Positions 52,044 through 60,886 of a DNA stretch of 64,000 nucleotides are shown in pieces (within the stretch, counting starts at the first letter, position 1; every line of letters starts with the position of its first letter). The notes under the pieces are model-generated. The model was given only the letters and a program-made list of their open reading frames with translations, ran no database searches and had not been told where the DNA came from. The translations under genes and the position numbers were made by a program. Location: positions 1,251,001 to 1,315,000 of the forward strand of contig NZ_CP019389.1 in assembly GCF_001971785.1 (NCBI RefSeq). Direction: 5' to 3'. This stretch comes from Seonamhaeicola sp. S2-3. GTDB lineage: Bacteria > Bacteroidota > Bacteroidia > Flavobacteriales > Flavobacteriaceae.

Positions 52044-53063
52044 TTATAAAGCCGATTTAAACTGCTCTAAAAAACGTACATCGTTTTCACTTAATAAACG
52101 AATATCACCTATTTGATGTAGTAGCATAGCAATACGGTCTATTCCCATACCAAAGGCAAAACCAGAATATTCTTTAGAGTCTATACCACAGTTTTTAAGT
52201 ACATTAGGGTCTACCATGCCGCAGCCCATAATTTCTAACCAACCGGTTCCTTTTGTTATACGGTAATCGGTTTCTGTTTTTAAACCCCAATACACATCAA
52301 CTTCTGCACTTGGCTCTGTAAATGGAAAATATGACGGACGTAACCTAATTTCAGACTTTCCAAACATTTCTTTGGTAAAATATTGAAGTGTTTGCTTTAA
52401 ATCTGCAAAACTAACATCTTTATCAATATATAAACCTTCTACCTGATGGAAAAAACAATGCGAACGTGCTGAAATAGCTTCGTTTCTATACACTCTACCT
52501 GGTGAAATGGTACGAATTGGCGGTTTGTTATTTTCCATATAACGTACCTGAACAGAACTGGTGTGTGTACGTAGTAAAATATCTGGATTGGTTTGTATAA
52601 AAAAGGTATCCTGCATATCACGAGCGGGGTGATATTCTGGCAAGTTCAAGGCGGTAAAATTATGCCAATCATCTTCAATTTCTGGCCCTTCACTAACATT
52701 AAAACCAATGCGCGAAAAGATATCTATAATTTGATTTTTAACTATAGAAATAGGATGACGTGCCCCAATTTCTATGGGTTCTCCTGGGCGCGATAAATCG
52801 CCATAAATGCCTTTTTCTTCTTCTTTACTTTCAAGCTCTTCTTTTAAGGCTTTTACTTTATCTTCGGCTGTTTTTTTAAGTTGGTTTATGGTTTGACCAA
52901 ACTCACGCTTTTGCTCATTTGCAACATTTTTAAACTCTGCAAAATAATCATTTAACAAGCCTTTTTTACCTAAATATTTTATACGGAAAGCTTCTACTTC
53001 TTCCTTTGTTTGTGCTGAAAATGCTTCGGCTTCCGCTATGAGTTCTTTTAATTTATCAATCAT
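52044..53063 (-). CDS. pheS: Phenylalanyl-tRNA synthetase alpha subunit
   Basis: A 339-residue class II synthetase subunit. The N-terminal coiled-coil (1-85) binds tRNA. The catalytic part has GARHPISIVKNQIIDIFSRI, motif 2 as SPGRVYRNEAISARSHCFFH, and motif 3 as GFAFGMGIDRIAMLLHQIGD. It pairs with PheT, whose gene is not in this window, as often in Bacteroidota. A TAAATTTG box is 24 bases before the ATG. Confidence 0.97.
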   Translation of the reverse strand: MIDKLKELIAEAEAFSAQTKEEVEAFRIKYLGKKGLLNDYFAEFKNVANEQKREFGQTINQLKKTAEDKVKALKEELESKEEEKGIYGDLSRPGEPIEIGARHPISIVKNQIIDIFSRIGFNVSEGPEIEDDWHNFTALNLPEYHPARDMQDTFFIQTNPDILLRTHTSSVQVRYMENNKPPIRTISPGRVYRNEAISARSHCFFHQVEGLYIDKDVSFADLKQTLQYFTKEMFGKSEIRLRPSYFPFTEPSAEVDVYWGLKTETDYRITKGTGWLEIMGCGMVDPNVLKNCGIDSKEYSGFAFGMGIDRIAMLLHQIGDIRLLSENDVRFLEQFKSAL

Positions 53064-53086
53064 GACATTAATTCAAAAATAGAAGG

Positions 53087-53094
53087 CAAATTTA
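53087..53094 (-). promoter_or_regulatory. Candidate -7 box (TAAATTTG) of pheS
   Basis: The minus strand reads TAAATTTG, a full TAnnTTTG match, 24 bases before the pheS ATG, between the stop of the upstream gene and pheS. No -33 TTG is clear. Confidence 0.45.
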
Positions 53095-53100
53095 GTAAAT

Positions 53101-53457
53101 CTATTCTATAAACTCGGCTTCTAGAAAATAGTTTACAATAGCTTCTTTCATTAAAACACTTTGTTCTCCTGCTTTTAAATGTGGTAATTGCTCTAACATT
53201 TTGTAATGTGGCCAACCATCAGGGTCTATAAAATCTAATTTATAATAACCATAGGGTTCTAAAAGCCTGCATATGGCTATATGCATGAGGTCTAGTTTTT
53301 GGTCTTTTTTAAACGTTCTGTTTAATTGACCAAGTTCCTGAACACCAATTAAATATATAATAGCATCAAGATCTAGTGGGTCTCCATCTGCAAATTGATT
53401 GGAGAGTTTTTTTACCACTTCTTGCCAACGTTCTTTTAACTGTTCGTCTCTAGACAT
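53101..53457 (-). CDS. Small conserved flavobacterial protein
   Basis: A 118-residue cytosolic protein, alpha-helical and acidic (MSRDEQLKERWQEVVKKLSN, later LMHIAICRLLEPYGYYKLDF). It has no signal or membrane part. I know similar flavobacterial proteins only as conserved hypotheticals. It is upstream of pheS (37 bases) and divergent from cvpA. A TAACTTTG box, 53474-53481 on the minus strand, may be its promoter. Confidence 0.72.
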   Translation of the reverse strand: MSRDEQLKERWQEVVKKLSNQFADGDPLDLDAIIYLIGVQELGQLNRTFKKDQKLDLMHIAICRLLEPYGYYKLDFIDPDGWPHYKMLEQLPHLKAGEQSVLMKEAIVNYFLEAEFIE

Positions 53458-53473
53458 ACTAATTTTTAAGTTG

Positions 53474-53481
53474 CAAAGTTA
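53474..53481 (-). promoter_or_regulatory. Candidate -7 box (TAACTTTG) of the small conserved gene
   Basis: The minus strand reads TAACTTTG, matching TAnnTTTG, 16 bases before the ATG at 53457. No -33 TTG is seen. Confidence 0.38.
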
Positions 53482-53502
53482 ATAAACTAGGCACGACTTA
53501 TT

Positions 53503-53510
53503 TATATTTG
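53503..53510 (+). promoter_or_regulatory. Candidate -7 box (TATATTTG) of cvpA
   Basis: TATATTTG matches TAnnTTTG, 16 bases before the cvpA ATG. The nearest upstream TTG is 29 bases away, too far for the consensus. Confidence 0.4.
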
Positions 53511-53526
53511 TTTAAATTGAAATTTT

Positions 53527-54048
53527 ATGGGTTTTATAGATATTGTTTTAGGGGCTTTAATTTTATTTGGCCTAATTAGAGGGTTAATGAAAGGGCTTTT
53601 TGTTGAAGTAGCTTCTTTAATAGCATTAGTTGCCGGTGTTTACGGAGCTATACACTTTAGTAATTTTGCAGGCGATTTTTTAACCGAAAAGGTTGATTGG
53701 AATGACAAAACCATTAGCATTGTTGCTTTTGCTATTACTTTTGTTGTTATTGTATTAGCTATTGCTTTAGCTGGAAAAGCCTTAACTAAATTAGCAGATT
53801 TTGCAGCTTTGGGTATTATTAATAAACTTTTAGGAGCTGCTTTTGGAGCGCTGAAAATTGCTGTAATACTAAGTGTGGTTTTAATTGTTTTTGATAGATT
53901 TAATAAAACCATTCCGTTTGCTGATGAAGAGGATTTAGAATCTTCAATGTTATACCAACCCGTAAAATCTTTAGTACCTACTATTTTCCCGAGTATTTTG
54001 GGTGATAAAAACGATGATGAAGCAGAAACTATGAATAATGAGGTATAA
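53527..54048 (+). CDS. CvpA-family membrane protein
   Basis: A 173-residue inner-membrane protein with four helices (4-20, 27-45, 65-85, 103-125 by eye). The head GFIDIVLGALILFGLIRGLM and the motif LVAGVYGAIHFSNFAGDFL are typical of CvpA (colicin V production). The family is tied to envelope and stress traits without a known mechanism. It is alone on its strand, divergent from the small conserved gene. Confidence 0.88.
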   Translation: MGFIDIVLGALILFGLIRGLMKGLFVEVASLIALVAGVYGAIHFSNFAGDFLTEKVDWNDKTISIVAFAITFVVIVLAIALAGKALTKLADFAALGIINKLLGAAFGALKIAVILSVVLIVFDRFNKTIPFADEEDLESSMLYQPVKSLVPTIFPSILGDKNDDEAETMNNEV

Positions 54049-54053
54049 AAATA

Positions 54054-54082
54054 CCCCCAAATAGTGTCTAACTTTTTGGGGG
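54054..54082 (-). terminator. Probable terminator between cvpA and the carbonic anhydrase gene
   Basis: CCCCCAAA pairs with TTTGGGGG (8 pairs, 13-base loop). On the minus strand a weak T run (TATTTTTA) follows, so it is most likely the end of the carbonic anhydrase transcript; on the plus strand no T run follows. Confidence 0.55.
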
Positions 54083-54107
54083 CACTTCAAAAACAGCGGC
54101 TTTTTAT

Positions 54108-54734
54108 TTAATCTAAATGATAGATTTCCATAATATCTCCTAAATACTTTTCAAAATCAATTTTTAAATCGATAAGTTTTCCGGTATGAACATCAAAAAC
54201 CCAACCGTGAACTTGCAACCCTCTATCTCTGTATGCCTTTTGTACGGCTGCTGTTTTAATTAGGTTTACACATTGTTCTTTTACATTAAGTTCTACCAGT
54301 CTGTCATATTTTTTTTCTTCATCTTCAATGGCATTTAATTCTTTTTTGTGTATACGATAAACATCCCTAATGTTACGCAACCAAGGGTTTAAAATGCCTA
54401 AATCTGCCGATTGCATTGCTGCTTTTACACCACCACAGGCATAGTGCCCGCAAACTATAACATGATTAACCTTTAAATGATTAACTGCATAATTAACTAC
54501 AGACATAGCATTTAAATCAATACTAATTACCATGTTGGCTATGTTACGATGCACAAAAACCTCCCCTGGTTTTGCTCCCATAAGTTCTTCGGCTGTTACA
54601 CGACTATCTGAACAGCCAATGTATAGTAAATCTGGGTTTTGACCTTTACCTAAATCATCAAAATAATTACTATCTACAGATAGTTTCTCATTTATCCATG
54701 CTTTATTGTTTTCAAATACTTTATCTAGATTCAT
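54108..54734 (-). CDS. Beta-class carbonic anhydrase
   Basis: A 208-residue zinc enzyme that interconverts CO2 and bicarbonate. The zinc and acid-base motif is CSDSR at Cys41-Asp43-Arg45, and HYAC gives His97 and Cys100 as further zinc ligands, followed by GGVKAAM. The layout matches the Can (CynT-like) group. No signal peptide, so it acts in the cytosol. It starts four bases after the SulP gene, so the two form a pair. Confidence 0.95.
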   Translation of the reverse strand: MNLDKVFENNKAWINEKLSVDSNYFDDLGKGQNPDLLYIGCSDSRVTAEELMGAKPGEVFVHRNIANMVISIDLNAMSVVNYAVNHLKVNHVIVCGHYACGGVKAAMQSADLGILNPWLRNIRDVYRIHKKELNAIEDEEKKYDRLVELNVKEQCVNLIKTAAVQKAYRDRGLQVHGWVFDVHTGKLIDLKIDFEKYLGDIMEIYHLD

Positions 54735-54738
54735 TGTT

Positions 54739-56604
54739 TTAAGTATTTGTATCTTGAACGTTTTCTTTTATCCATTTCATACATTCTTTAAATGTAGTAA
54801 ATATATGTTCTTCTGGAACAAAATCTGGAATAATATCAATACGCTCCATCATATAGCGTGGTTGTGGTAATAGGTCAACAAATAAGAAATCTATACCTTT
54901 TTTTCTTAAATCTAAAAGCATGTCTTCTAAGGCATATAAACCTGATTGGTCCATATATTGCATTCTATCAAATCGTATTACAACTGTTTTAGCTGTATCT
55001 GGTATTTGAGTTGCCAATTGTTGAAAATCGCTAGTTGACCCAAAAAACAACGGTCCTTTAATATGCTTGATAAACACCTCTTCTTTTAGGTTTTCTGGGA
55101 AACCAACTTCGTCTTCCCATGCTTCTTCTTTTAATGTTTTCACATCAGAACGTTCTGCAGTTAAATCTCCTATTTTTTTCATAAACATTAAAGACGCTAT
55201 AACTAAACCAATTCCAACGGCATAAACTAAATTCCAGAATGTAGATAATATTAAAACGGTTAGCATTATAACTACTTCCATGCTAAATTTAATAGGGCCA
55301 ATACTTACATCTCTAGGTAAATTAGGTATGGCTTTTAAGCCTTTATAATCCATAACACCAATACCAACTGTTACTAAAATACCGGCTAAAACAGCTGCGG
55401 GAATTTTTGAGGCTATAGGACCTAAACCTAAAAGAATAACAAAAAGTAGTACCCCAGCTATCATACCTGATAATTTGGTTTTACCACCAGAAGTAATATT
55501 CACCACCGTACGAATGGTTGCTCCTGCCCCAGGAAGCCCCCCAAAAAAGGCGGCAATACTGTTACCTATACCTTGACCTACCAACTCTTTATTAGGTTTG
55601 TGTTTGGTTTTTGTCATATTATCTGCAACAACACTAGTTAATAATGAATCTATAGCTCCTAACAATGCCAAGGTTAGTGCTGTAAATATGTATGGTGTTA
55701 TACTGCTTAGTTTAAAGGTTGTGAAAATTTCTAGGTTTGGGATAGGTAAACCACTAGGAATTTCTTCAATAGGTCTATAGTTTAATCCAAACCCTATAGC
55801 AATACCAGACATAACAATTAATGCTACCAAAGTACTAGGGACAACTTTTGTAATACGTTTAAAACCATAAATAATAAAAATGGTTCCTAAAGCTAGAGCT
55901 AACTCTAACCAATTAATGTTTTTTAAGGCTCTAGGCAAAACTTTAATTGCTCCTAAAACACCTGAGGCTTCGGTGCCTGCAAGGGTTTTACTTTCTCTTA
56001 AAATATCGTCATCACTAATTTTTTCAGCTCTATTAATGGTTTCTTTAAAATTTTCTAAAACTAAAATGCCTTCTCCAGCTTCTTCTTTTAAAATATTTTC
56101 AAGAATAATTTCTTCTGCTTGTGGTTTAAATTGTTCTACAAACTGCTCATCTTCTTTTGGGTAGTACCCTAATGAAGGTAATATTTGAGTAATTAAAATA
56201 ATAACCCCTATGGCGGTCATAAAACCTGATACTACAGGATAAGGAATGTACCTAATATACTTACCTAAGCCTAATATACCTAAGCCAACTTGCATTAAAC
56301 CTGCCAATAAAAAAACTGATAAAATTACGGGCATTGCTTTATTAACATCGCCATCATTAACAGCAATAATTCCAGCTATAACTACCATACTTACAGCTGT
56401 CATTGGAGCTGTTGGTCCCGAAATTTGTGTACTTGTACCTCCAAAAAGTGCAGCAAAAAAGCTTATAAAAATAGCACCATAAAGTCCTGCACTAGGGCCT
56501 AAACCTGAAGAAACTCCAAAGGCTAAAGCTAAAGGTAATGCAACAATACCTGCCGTGATACCACCAAAGGCATCTCCCTTAATATTCGAGAATAAATTTT
56601 TCAT
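54739..56604 (-). CDS. SulP-family anion permease with STAS domain
   Basis: A 621-residue permease. The membrane part opens KGDAFGGITAGIVALPLALA and contains FGGTSTQISGPTAPMTAVS, a SulP signature, with the late NSIAAFFGGLPGAGATIRTV. A soluble insert of about 80 residues lies around 145-225. The C-terminal STAS domain covers about 505-615 (GPLFFGSTSDFQQLATQIPD, DQSGLYALEDMLLDLRKKG). The family carries sulfate, bicarbonate and other anions. The carbonic anhydrase partner four bases downstream points to bicarbonate, by inference. Confidence 0.92.
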   Translation of the reverse strand: MKNLFSNIKGDAFGGITAGIVALPLALAFGVSSGLGPSAGLYGAIFISFFAALFGGTSTQISGPTAPMTAVSMVVIAGIIAVNDGDVNKAMPVILSVFLLAGLMQVGLGILGLGKYIRYIPYPVVSGFMTAIGVIILITQILPSLGYYPKEDEQFVEQFKPQAEEIILENILKEEAGEGILVLENFKETINRAEKISDDDILRESKTLAGTEASGVLGAIKVLPRALKNINWLELALALGTIFIIYGFKRITKVVPSTLVALIVMSGIAIGFGLNYRPIEEIPSGLPIPNLEIFTTFKLSSITPYIFTALTLALLGAIDSLLTSVVADNMTKTKHKPNKELVGQGIGNSIAAFFGGLPGAGATIRTVVNITSGGKTKLSGMIAGVLLFVILLGLGPIASKIPAAVLAGILVTVGIGVMDYKGLKAIPNLPRDVSIGPIKFSMEVVIMLTVLILSTFWNLVYAVGIGLVIASLMFMKKIGDLTAERSDVKTLKEEAWEDEVGFPENLKEEVFIKHIKGPLFFGSTSDFQQLATQIPDTAKTVVIRFDRMQYMDQSGLYALEDMLLDLRKKGIDFLFVDLLPQPRYMMERIDIIPDFVPEEHIFTTFKECMKWIKENVQDTNT

Positions 56605-56669
56605 TTTTTTATTTAGTTTAATTTAAAAGAAACGTAAGAAGGTAGTTCATTTTAATTTCTTGAACAAGC

Positions 56670-57374
56670 TTAAAAGTTAACAAATGATATTATGTTAAAT
56701 TGATCTCTGCTACTTGTTTCAAAAAACTGATTCATATACCCTGCTTCAATTCTAATATTTTTATTTAAATTATATCCTAAACCACCATAAACTCTATTTC
56801 TATCGAAAATGGAACTTGTAGTGTTTAAGAATATTTCATTGTATGCTGATAAATAAAATTTACTGTTTTCCTTTTCCTTGGTTTTAAAGGGTACTTTTAA
56901 TGCTAGGAAATAACGAAACCTCATTTTAAAATCACTTTCAACAAAGCGTTGTTCAAACCTGTAACGGTGACTTAAGCTTACATTACCTATAGATTGTTTT
57001 GATATGAATTGTTGAAAAATTCTATGTTCATTTACTGATGTTTTATTATCTGTTTCGTCTAAATAATTTTCTGAAAGAATGTATCCATACCCTAATAACA
57101 CATTATTTTTTCCTTCATTAAAAGTATATCCTAATCCTGTTCTTAATAGTAATTGCTCTAAATCTCCAATAGCATTATAGTTACGGTATTGAACTTCATG
57201 ATGAAGGTTCCATTTTTGGTTAATGTTTTTGTTTCCTATATAAATTAACCAGTTACCAAAATTACTATCTTGACTTTGAGCAAATACGGGCAGCACTAGT
57301 AAAATTACTAATGCTACCGTACTTATTTTCTTTTTCAATACAAGTTTTCCCAATCCTTGCGGTTTATTAGTCAT
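56670..57374 (-). CDS. DUF2490 outer-membrane beta-barrel protein
   Basis: A 234-residue protein with a signal peptide (KKKISTVALVILLVLPVFAQ) and alternating aromatic beta strands (NFGNWLIYIGNKNINQKWNL, HHEVQYRNYNAIGDLEQLLL, HRYRFEQRFVESDFKMRFRY) ending in a C-terminal Phe. This is DUF2490, a family of predicted outer-membrane barrels. It overlaps the end of the second carbonic anhydrase gene by eight bases, an unusual tie between a barrel and a cytosolic enzyme. Confidence 0.85.
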   Translation of the reverse strand: MTNKPQGLGKLVLKKKISTVALVILLVLPVFAQSQDSNFGNWLIYIGNKNINQKWNLHHEVQYRNYNAIGDLEQLLLRTGLGYTFNEGKNNVLLGYGYILSENYLDETDNKTSVNEHRIFQQFISKQSIGNVSLSHRYRFEQRFVESDFKMRFRYFLALKVPFKTKEKENSKFYLSAYNEIFLNTTSSIFDRNRVYGGLGYNLNKNIRIEAGYMNQFFETSSRDQFNIISFVNF

Positions 57375-57996
57375 AAAATTCTACAACTCCTGTGTTAACA
57401 TCGTACATAGCTCCAATTATTTTTATCTCTCCGTTTTTCTCCATTTCTGAGAGTATTGGGCTTTCTTTATGTATTCTGTTAATGGTTAATTCTACATTCT
57501 TTTTAGAAACACTATCAACAAATTCAAGGTTTTTTGAGTTTCTTAGGCTAGAATCTTCTGGTTCAGCAACGGCATTTACTGCTGGTGTAATTTTTTCAAT
57601 AAGCTTTGTTAAATTACCCATTTCGGCATGATCGCAAGCGCCTTTTATCGCGCCACAACTTGTATGCCCTAGTACAACTATTAGCTTAGTTCCTGCTAAT
57701 TTACATGCAAATTCCATACTTCCTAAAATATCTTCATTTACAAAGTTTCCGGCTATTCTTACACTAAAAATGTCTCCTAAACCTTGATCAAAAACTAATT
57801 CTGCTGATACTCTAGAATCAATACAGCTTAAAATGGTTGCAAAAGGAAATTGCCCTTCGCTTGTATCGTTTACTTGTTCTAATAAGTTTCTGTTGGCTTT
57901 TAAGTTTTGTTGAAACCTTAAGTTTCCTTCTTTTAAAAACTGTAATGACTTATCTGGAGTCATTGTTGCTTGTGTTTCTTTTGTGTGTGCCTTCAT
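57367..57996 (-). CDS. Beta-carbonic anhydrase, second copy
   Basis: A 209-residue beta-carbonic anhydrase of another subgroup than the first. Zinc and acid-base motif CIDSR gives Cys58, Asp60 and Arg62, and LGHTSCGAIKGAC gives His111 and Cys114. The start TPDKSLQFLKEGNLRFQQNL is the common head of this group. It is cytosolic. It lies between the Usp gene and the DUF2490 gene. Confidence 0.94.
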   Translation of the reverse strand: MKAHTKETQATMTPDKSLQFLKEGNLRFQQNLKANRNLLEQVNDTSEGQFPFATILSCIDSRVSAELVFDQGLGDIFSVRIAGNFVNEDILGSMEFACKLAGTKLIVVLGHTSCGAIKGACDHAEMGNLTKLIEKITPAVNAVAEPEDSSLRNSKNLEFVDSVSKKNVELTINRIHKESPILSEMEKNGEIKIIGAMYDVNTGVVEFYD

Positions 57997-58040
57997 AATA
58001 TTTTTAATTTAAAATCATTTCTTGTTTGTAATCTTTACTG

Positions 58041-58847
58041 CTATGCAGTTAGTAATAAAGAAACATTAAGCCTCTTAATTACTCCGTCTAAATTTATATT
58101 TGTGTATAGCCCCTTGTTACTTTTGGTATTAACACTATTTTTATTAATACATAACAACCCAACATTGCTTTTTAATAGATAGTTTGACAAGTTATTTAAG
58201 ACATTAGAATTAGGCTCAAACACATATTCTACAGTTTTGTTAGATGTTACATCTTTTTTGTTCTGACTAGACAAATTAGTAGACTTTTTAATTTTAAATG
58301 CCTTAATGGGTTTTTGTGTTAAATCCATTAAAGTTTTTGTTAAATCTGAGTTTGATAATTGTTCAAAATCATTTAAAATACCTAAAGATAAATTCTCATT
58401 ATATTCTAAAACACTTTTATTAGAGGCAATAAGTACTGTACCTTTGTATTTTTTAAGAATAAACTTGGTTAAATTATCTCCAATTAACTTTAGTGCATTA
58501 AATCGCTTTTTTCCTAAAACTATAATATCTGGGTTTATGTTTTGTATATACGTTTCTATTTCATGCTTTACGCTACCATAAACTATATCATAATTTATAT
58601 GAAGTTGTTTGTCTACAGATTTTACAATAGTTTCTATATGATTTTTACGTTCTAAATAATCTCTATTAAACACACGTAAAGATGAAAGTTGATTGTCTGT
58701 TTTAATAACCTCAACTGGTTTTTTTACATGTAAAAGATTAATATCTCCGCCAATCATTTTAGCTAAATTGGCGGTGGTTTTTAATATAGTGTCAGAACTT
58801 TTGCTTAAGTCTGAAAGTACTAAAATTTTATATTTATTATGCTTCAT
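58041..58847 (-). CDS. Universal stress protein-like, two-domain
   Basis: A 268-residue protein whose first half is a UspA domain (KILVLSDLSKSSDTILKTTA, then IQNINPDIIVLGKKRFNALK and YKGTVLIASN). The second half (150-268) is a degraded Usp-like domain without clear nucleotide motifs. It starts seven bases after SulP2, so it is co-transcribed with it and may regulate that permease; Usp proteins near SulP or CA genes are a known theme, the link here is inferred. Confidence 0.82.
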   Translation of the reverse strand: MKHNKYKILVLSDLSKSSDTILKTTANLAKMIGGDINLLHVKKPVEVIKTDNQLSSLRVFNRDYLERKNHIETIVKSVDKQLHINYDIVYGSVKHEIETYIQNINPDIIVLGKKRFNALKLIGDNLTKFILKKYKGTVLIASNKSVLEYNENLSLGILNDFEQLSNSDLTKTLMDLTQKPIKAFKIKKSTNLSSQNKKDVTSNKTVEYVFEPNSNVLNNLSNYLLKSNVGLLCINKNSVNTKSNKGLYTNINLDGVIKRLNVSLLLTA

Positions 58848-58854
58848 GACTTAA

Positions 58855-60444
58855 TTAACTTAAACTTAAATTAGACTTTGGTCTATCATTAAAAAATTTG
58901 ATAAAACTTGCTGGATTTTCTACTATACCTCTTTTAGAAACCAGTTTAATATCAATGTTTCGTTCTTCTGCCTTGTACAGAAAATCTTCAAGAATTTCAA
59001 TAATATCATTGTCTAAATACCTTGTTTTAATAAGATCTAACTCTAAATATGTGTCTCTTGGTAAGCTGTCTAATTCTTTTAAAATAGCTCCTTTATTAAA
59101 AAACGTTACTTCTTCTGCAAGCGTCATTTTTATTTTATGCTTACCATTGCTTTTATCTTCAATATGAAGAAAATGTGAGTTTTGGTAGCTTTTTAATAAT
59201 ATTACTACAATGCCTACTAATAAACCTAAACCAATACCAAACAATAAATCTGTAAATACAATACCAACTACCGTTACTATAAAGGGCGCCCATTGTTTCC
59301 ACCCAAGTTTATACATAGATTTAAATAACGATGGTTTTGCTAACTTATATCCAACAACCAATAAAATAGCTGCTAATACAGAAAGTGGTATCATATTTAA
59401 CAATCTTGGAATTAGTATTACTGAAATTAATAGTAAGAACCCATGAATTATGGTTGATAATTTACTTTTTCCGCCAGATTGGATATTTGCAGAACTTCTA
59501 ACAATTACTTGCGTTATTGGAAGTCCTCCTATTAAACCTGAAATTATATTACCTGTTCCTTGTGCTAATAACTCTCTGTTAGTAGGTGTTGTATTTTTGT
59601 CTGGATCTATTTTATCAGACGCCTCTACACACAATAATGTTTCTAAACTTGCTACTAATGCTATTGTAAATGCTGTAACCCAAACATCAACATTAGTAAT
59701 AGCCATGAAATTTGGGAAATTAAATTGATTAAGAAAATCTGAGGCACTTTCAGGAATTGGTACACTAACTAAATGCTTACCTGCAATAGAAAGTGGGCCG
59801 CCCTTTGTGAAATTATAAAAAAGAATTCCTAAAACAACAGCAACCAAAGGCCCTTGAATAAGTTTAAATATTTTTCCTTTTTTTGAAAGAACACGATCCC
59901 ATAGTACTAAAATAGCTAAACTAATAATGCCTATTATAGCAGCCCCTGGATGAATATTACTTAACATTGAAAACAGTTCTGAAAACGTATTTCCTCCATC
60001 TATTTCAAAAAACTCTAAATCCCACGCAGACTCTTCATCATAACCAAAAAAGTTTGGGATTTGTTTTAAAATTATTATGATACCTATACCAGTAAGCATT
60101 CCTTTAATTACTGATGATGGGAAATAATATCCAATAACTCCTGCTTTTAATACACCAAATAACAATTGAATAACTCCGCCCAATACTACGGCAACTAAAA
60201 AATTTTGGTAGCCACCTAGGGTTCCTATGGCTGTTAATACTATGGCTGCTAAACCTGCAGCAGGCCCACTAACACCTACTTTAGAGCCACTTAATGCGCC
60301 TACAACAATACCTCCAATAATACCAGCTATTAATCCTGAAAACAAGGGCGCTCCACTGGCAAGAGCTATACCTAAACACAATGGTAAGGCAACAAAAAAT
60401 ACAACTATACTCGCTGGTAAGTCTTTTTTAATACTTTTAAACAT
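58855..60444 (-). CDS. SulP-family anion permease, second copy, with short STAS-like tail
   Basis: A 529-residue permease. It opens KKDLPASIVVFFVALPLCLG and has LSGSKVGVSGPAAGLAAIVL and NIISGLIGGLPITQVIVRSS as SulP signatures, with a C-terminal STAS-like part (about 435-520; KMTLAEEVTFFNKGAILKEL, LDNDIIEILEDFLYKAEERN). It is only distantly similar to SulP1, so not a recent copy. It is the first gene of the block with Usp, CA2, DUF2490, SulP1 and CA1. The substrate is likely bicarbonate by context. Confidence 0.92.
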   Translation of the reverse strand: MFKSIKKDLPASIVVFFVALPLCLGIALASGAPLFSGLIAGIIGGIVVGALSGSKVGVSGPAAGLAAIVLTAIGTLGGYQNFLVAVVLGGVIQLLFGVLKAGVIGYYFPSSVIKGMLTGIGIIIILKQIPNFFGYDEESAWDLEFFEIDGGNTFSELFSMLSNIHPGAAIIGIISLAILVLWDRVLSKKGKIFKLIQGPLVAVVLGILFYNFTKGGPLSIAGKHLVSVPIPESASDFLNQFNFPNFMAITNVDVWVTAFTIALVASLETLLCVEASDKIDPDKNTTPTNRELLAQGTGNIISGLIGGLPITQVIVRSSANIQSGGKSKLSTIIHGFLLLISVILIPRLLNMIPLSVLAAILLVVGYKLAKPSLFKSMYKLGWKQWAPFIVTVVGIVFTDLLFGIGLGLLVGIVVILLKSYQNSHFLHIEDKSNGKHKIKMTLAEEVTFFNKGAILKELDSLPRDTYLELDLIKTRYLDNDIIEILEDFLYKAEERNIDIKLVSKRGIVENPASFIKFFNDRPKSNLSLS

Positions 60445-60531
60445 ATTATAAATAAATAATGTCTCTTAATTAAAAAACTAAGAGGTTAAAAAATTGATTT
60501 TAGACTGTAATGTCTTTTTAAAAACTAAAAT

Positions 60532-60834
60532 TTATAATATGTAAAAGTCTGGGGGAGGGGAAATTAAATTTAAGTGAGGTTTTTGATATTTTTTATAGTA
60601 ATACTCTGAATTGTTTTCAGAATTATTAGAAACAATAACTATATCATCTGCTCCTAAATCTGAAAATAAAACCTTTTTATCACTACTTTTTGAATTACTC
60701 TTTTCTTCTTCTTCTGAAGTGGTGTAATACGTAGAAATATCAATAGAGTCATCAACTAACACAATGATTGATGGTGCCATTAGAAATGACACAAAAATCA
60801 CTAAAAAAAATGTAGAAATGACTTTTTTAAACAC
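60532..60834 (-). CDS. Small membrane or secreted protein, unknown
   Basis: A 100-residue protein with one hydrophobic N-terminal stretch (MFKKVISTFFLVIFVSFLMA) and a polar, Ser/Glu-rich body (EEEEKSNSKSSDKK, then DIVIVSNNSENNSEYYYKKY) ending ISPPPDFYIL. The start is a GTG at 60832-60834; the next Met is inside the hydrophobic stretch. It resembles short uncharacterised flavobacterial proteins with a Pro-Pro-rich C-terminus. A TATATTTG box lies upstream. Confidence 0.7.
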   Translation of the reverse strand: MFKKVISTFFLVIFVSFLMAPSIIVLVDDSIDISTYYTTSEEEEKSNSKSSDKKVLFSDLGADDIVIVSNNSENNSEYYYKKYQKPHLNLISPPPDFYIL

Positions 60835-60855
60835 TTATTAAAAATTTTTGAAAAG

Positions 60856-60863
60856 CAAATATA
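60856..60863 (-). promoter_or_regulatory. Candidate -7 box (TATATTTG) of the small secreted protein gene
   Basis: The minus strand reads TATATTTG, a full TAnnTTTG match, 21 bases before the GTG at 60834 and just after the batE stop. No -33 TTG seen. Confidence 0.42.
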
Positions 60864-60886
60864 TGCTTTTTATTGTTAAGGAAATA

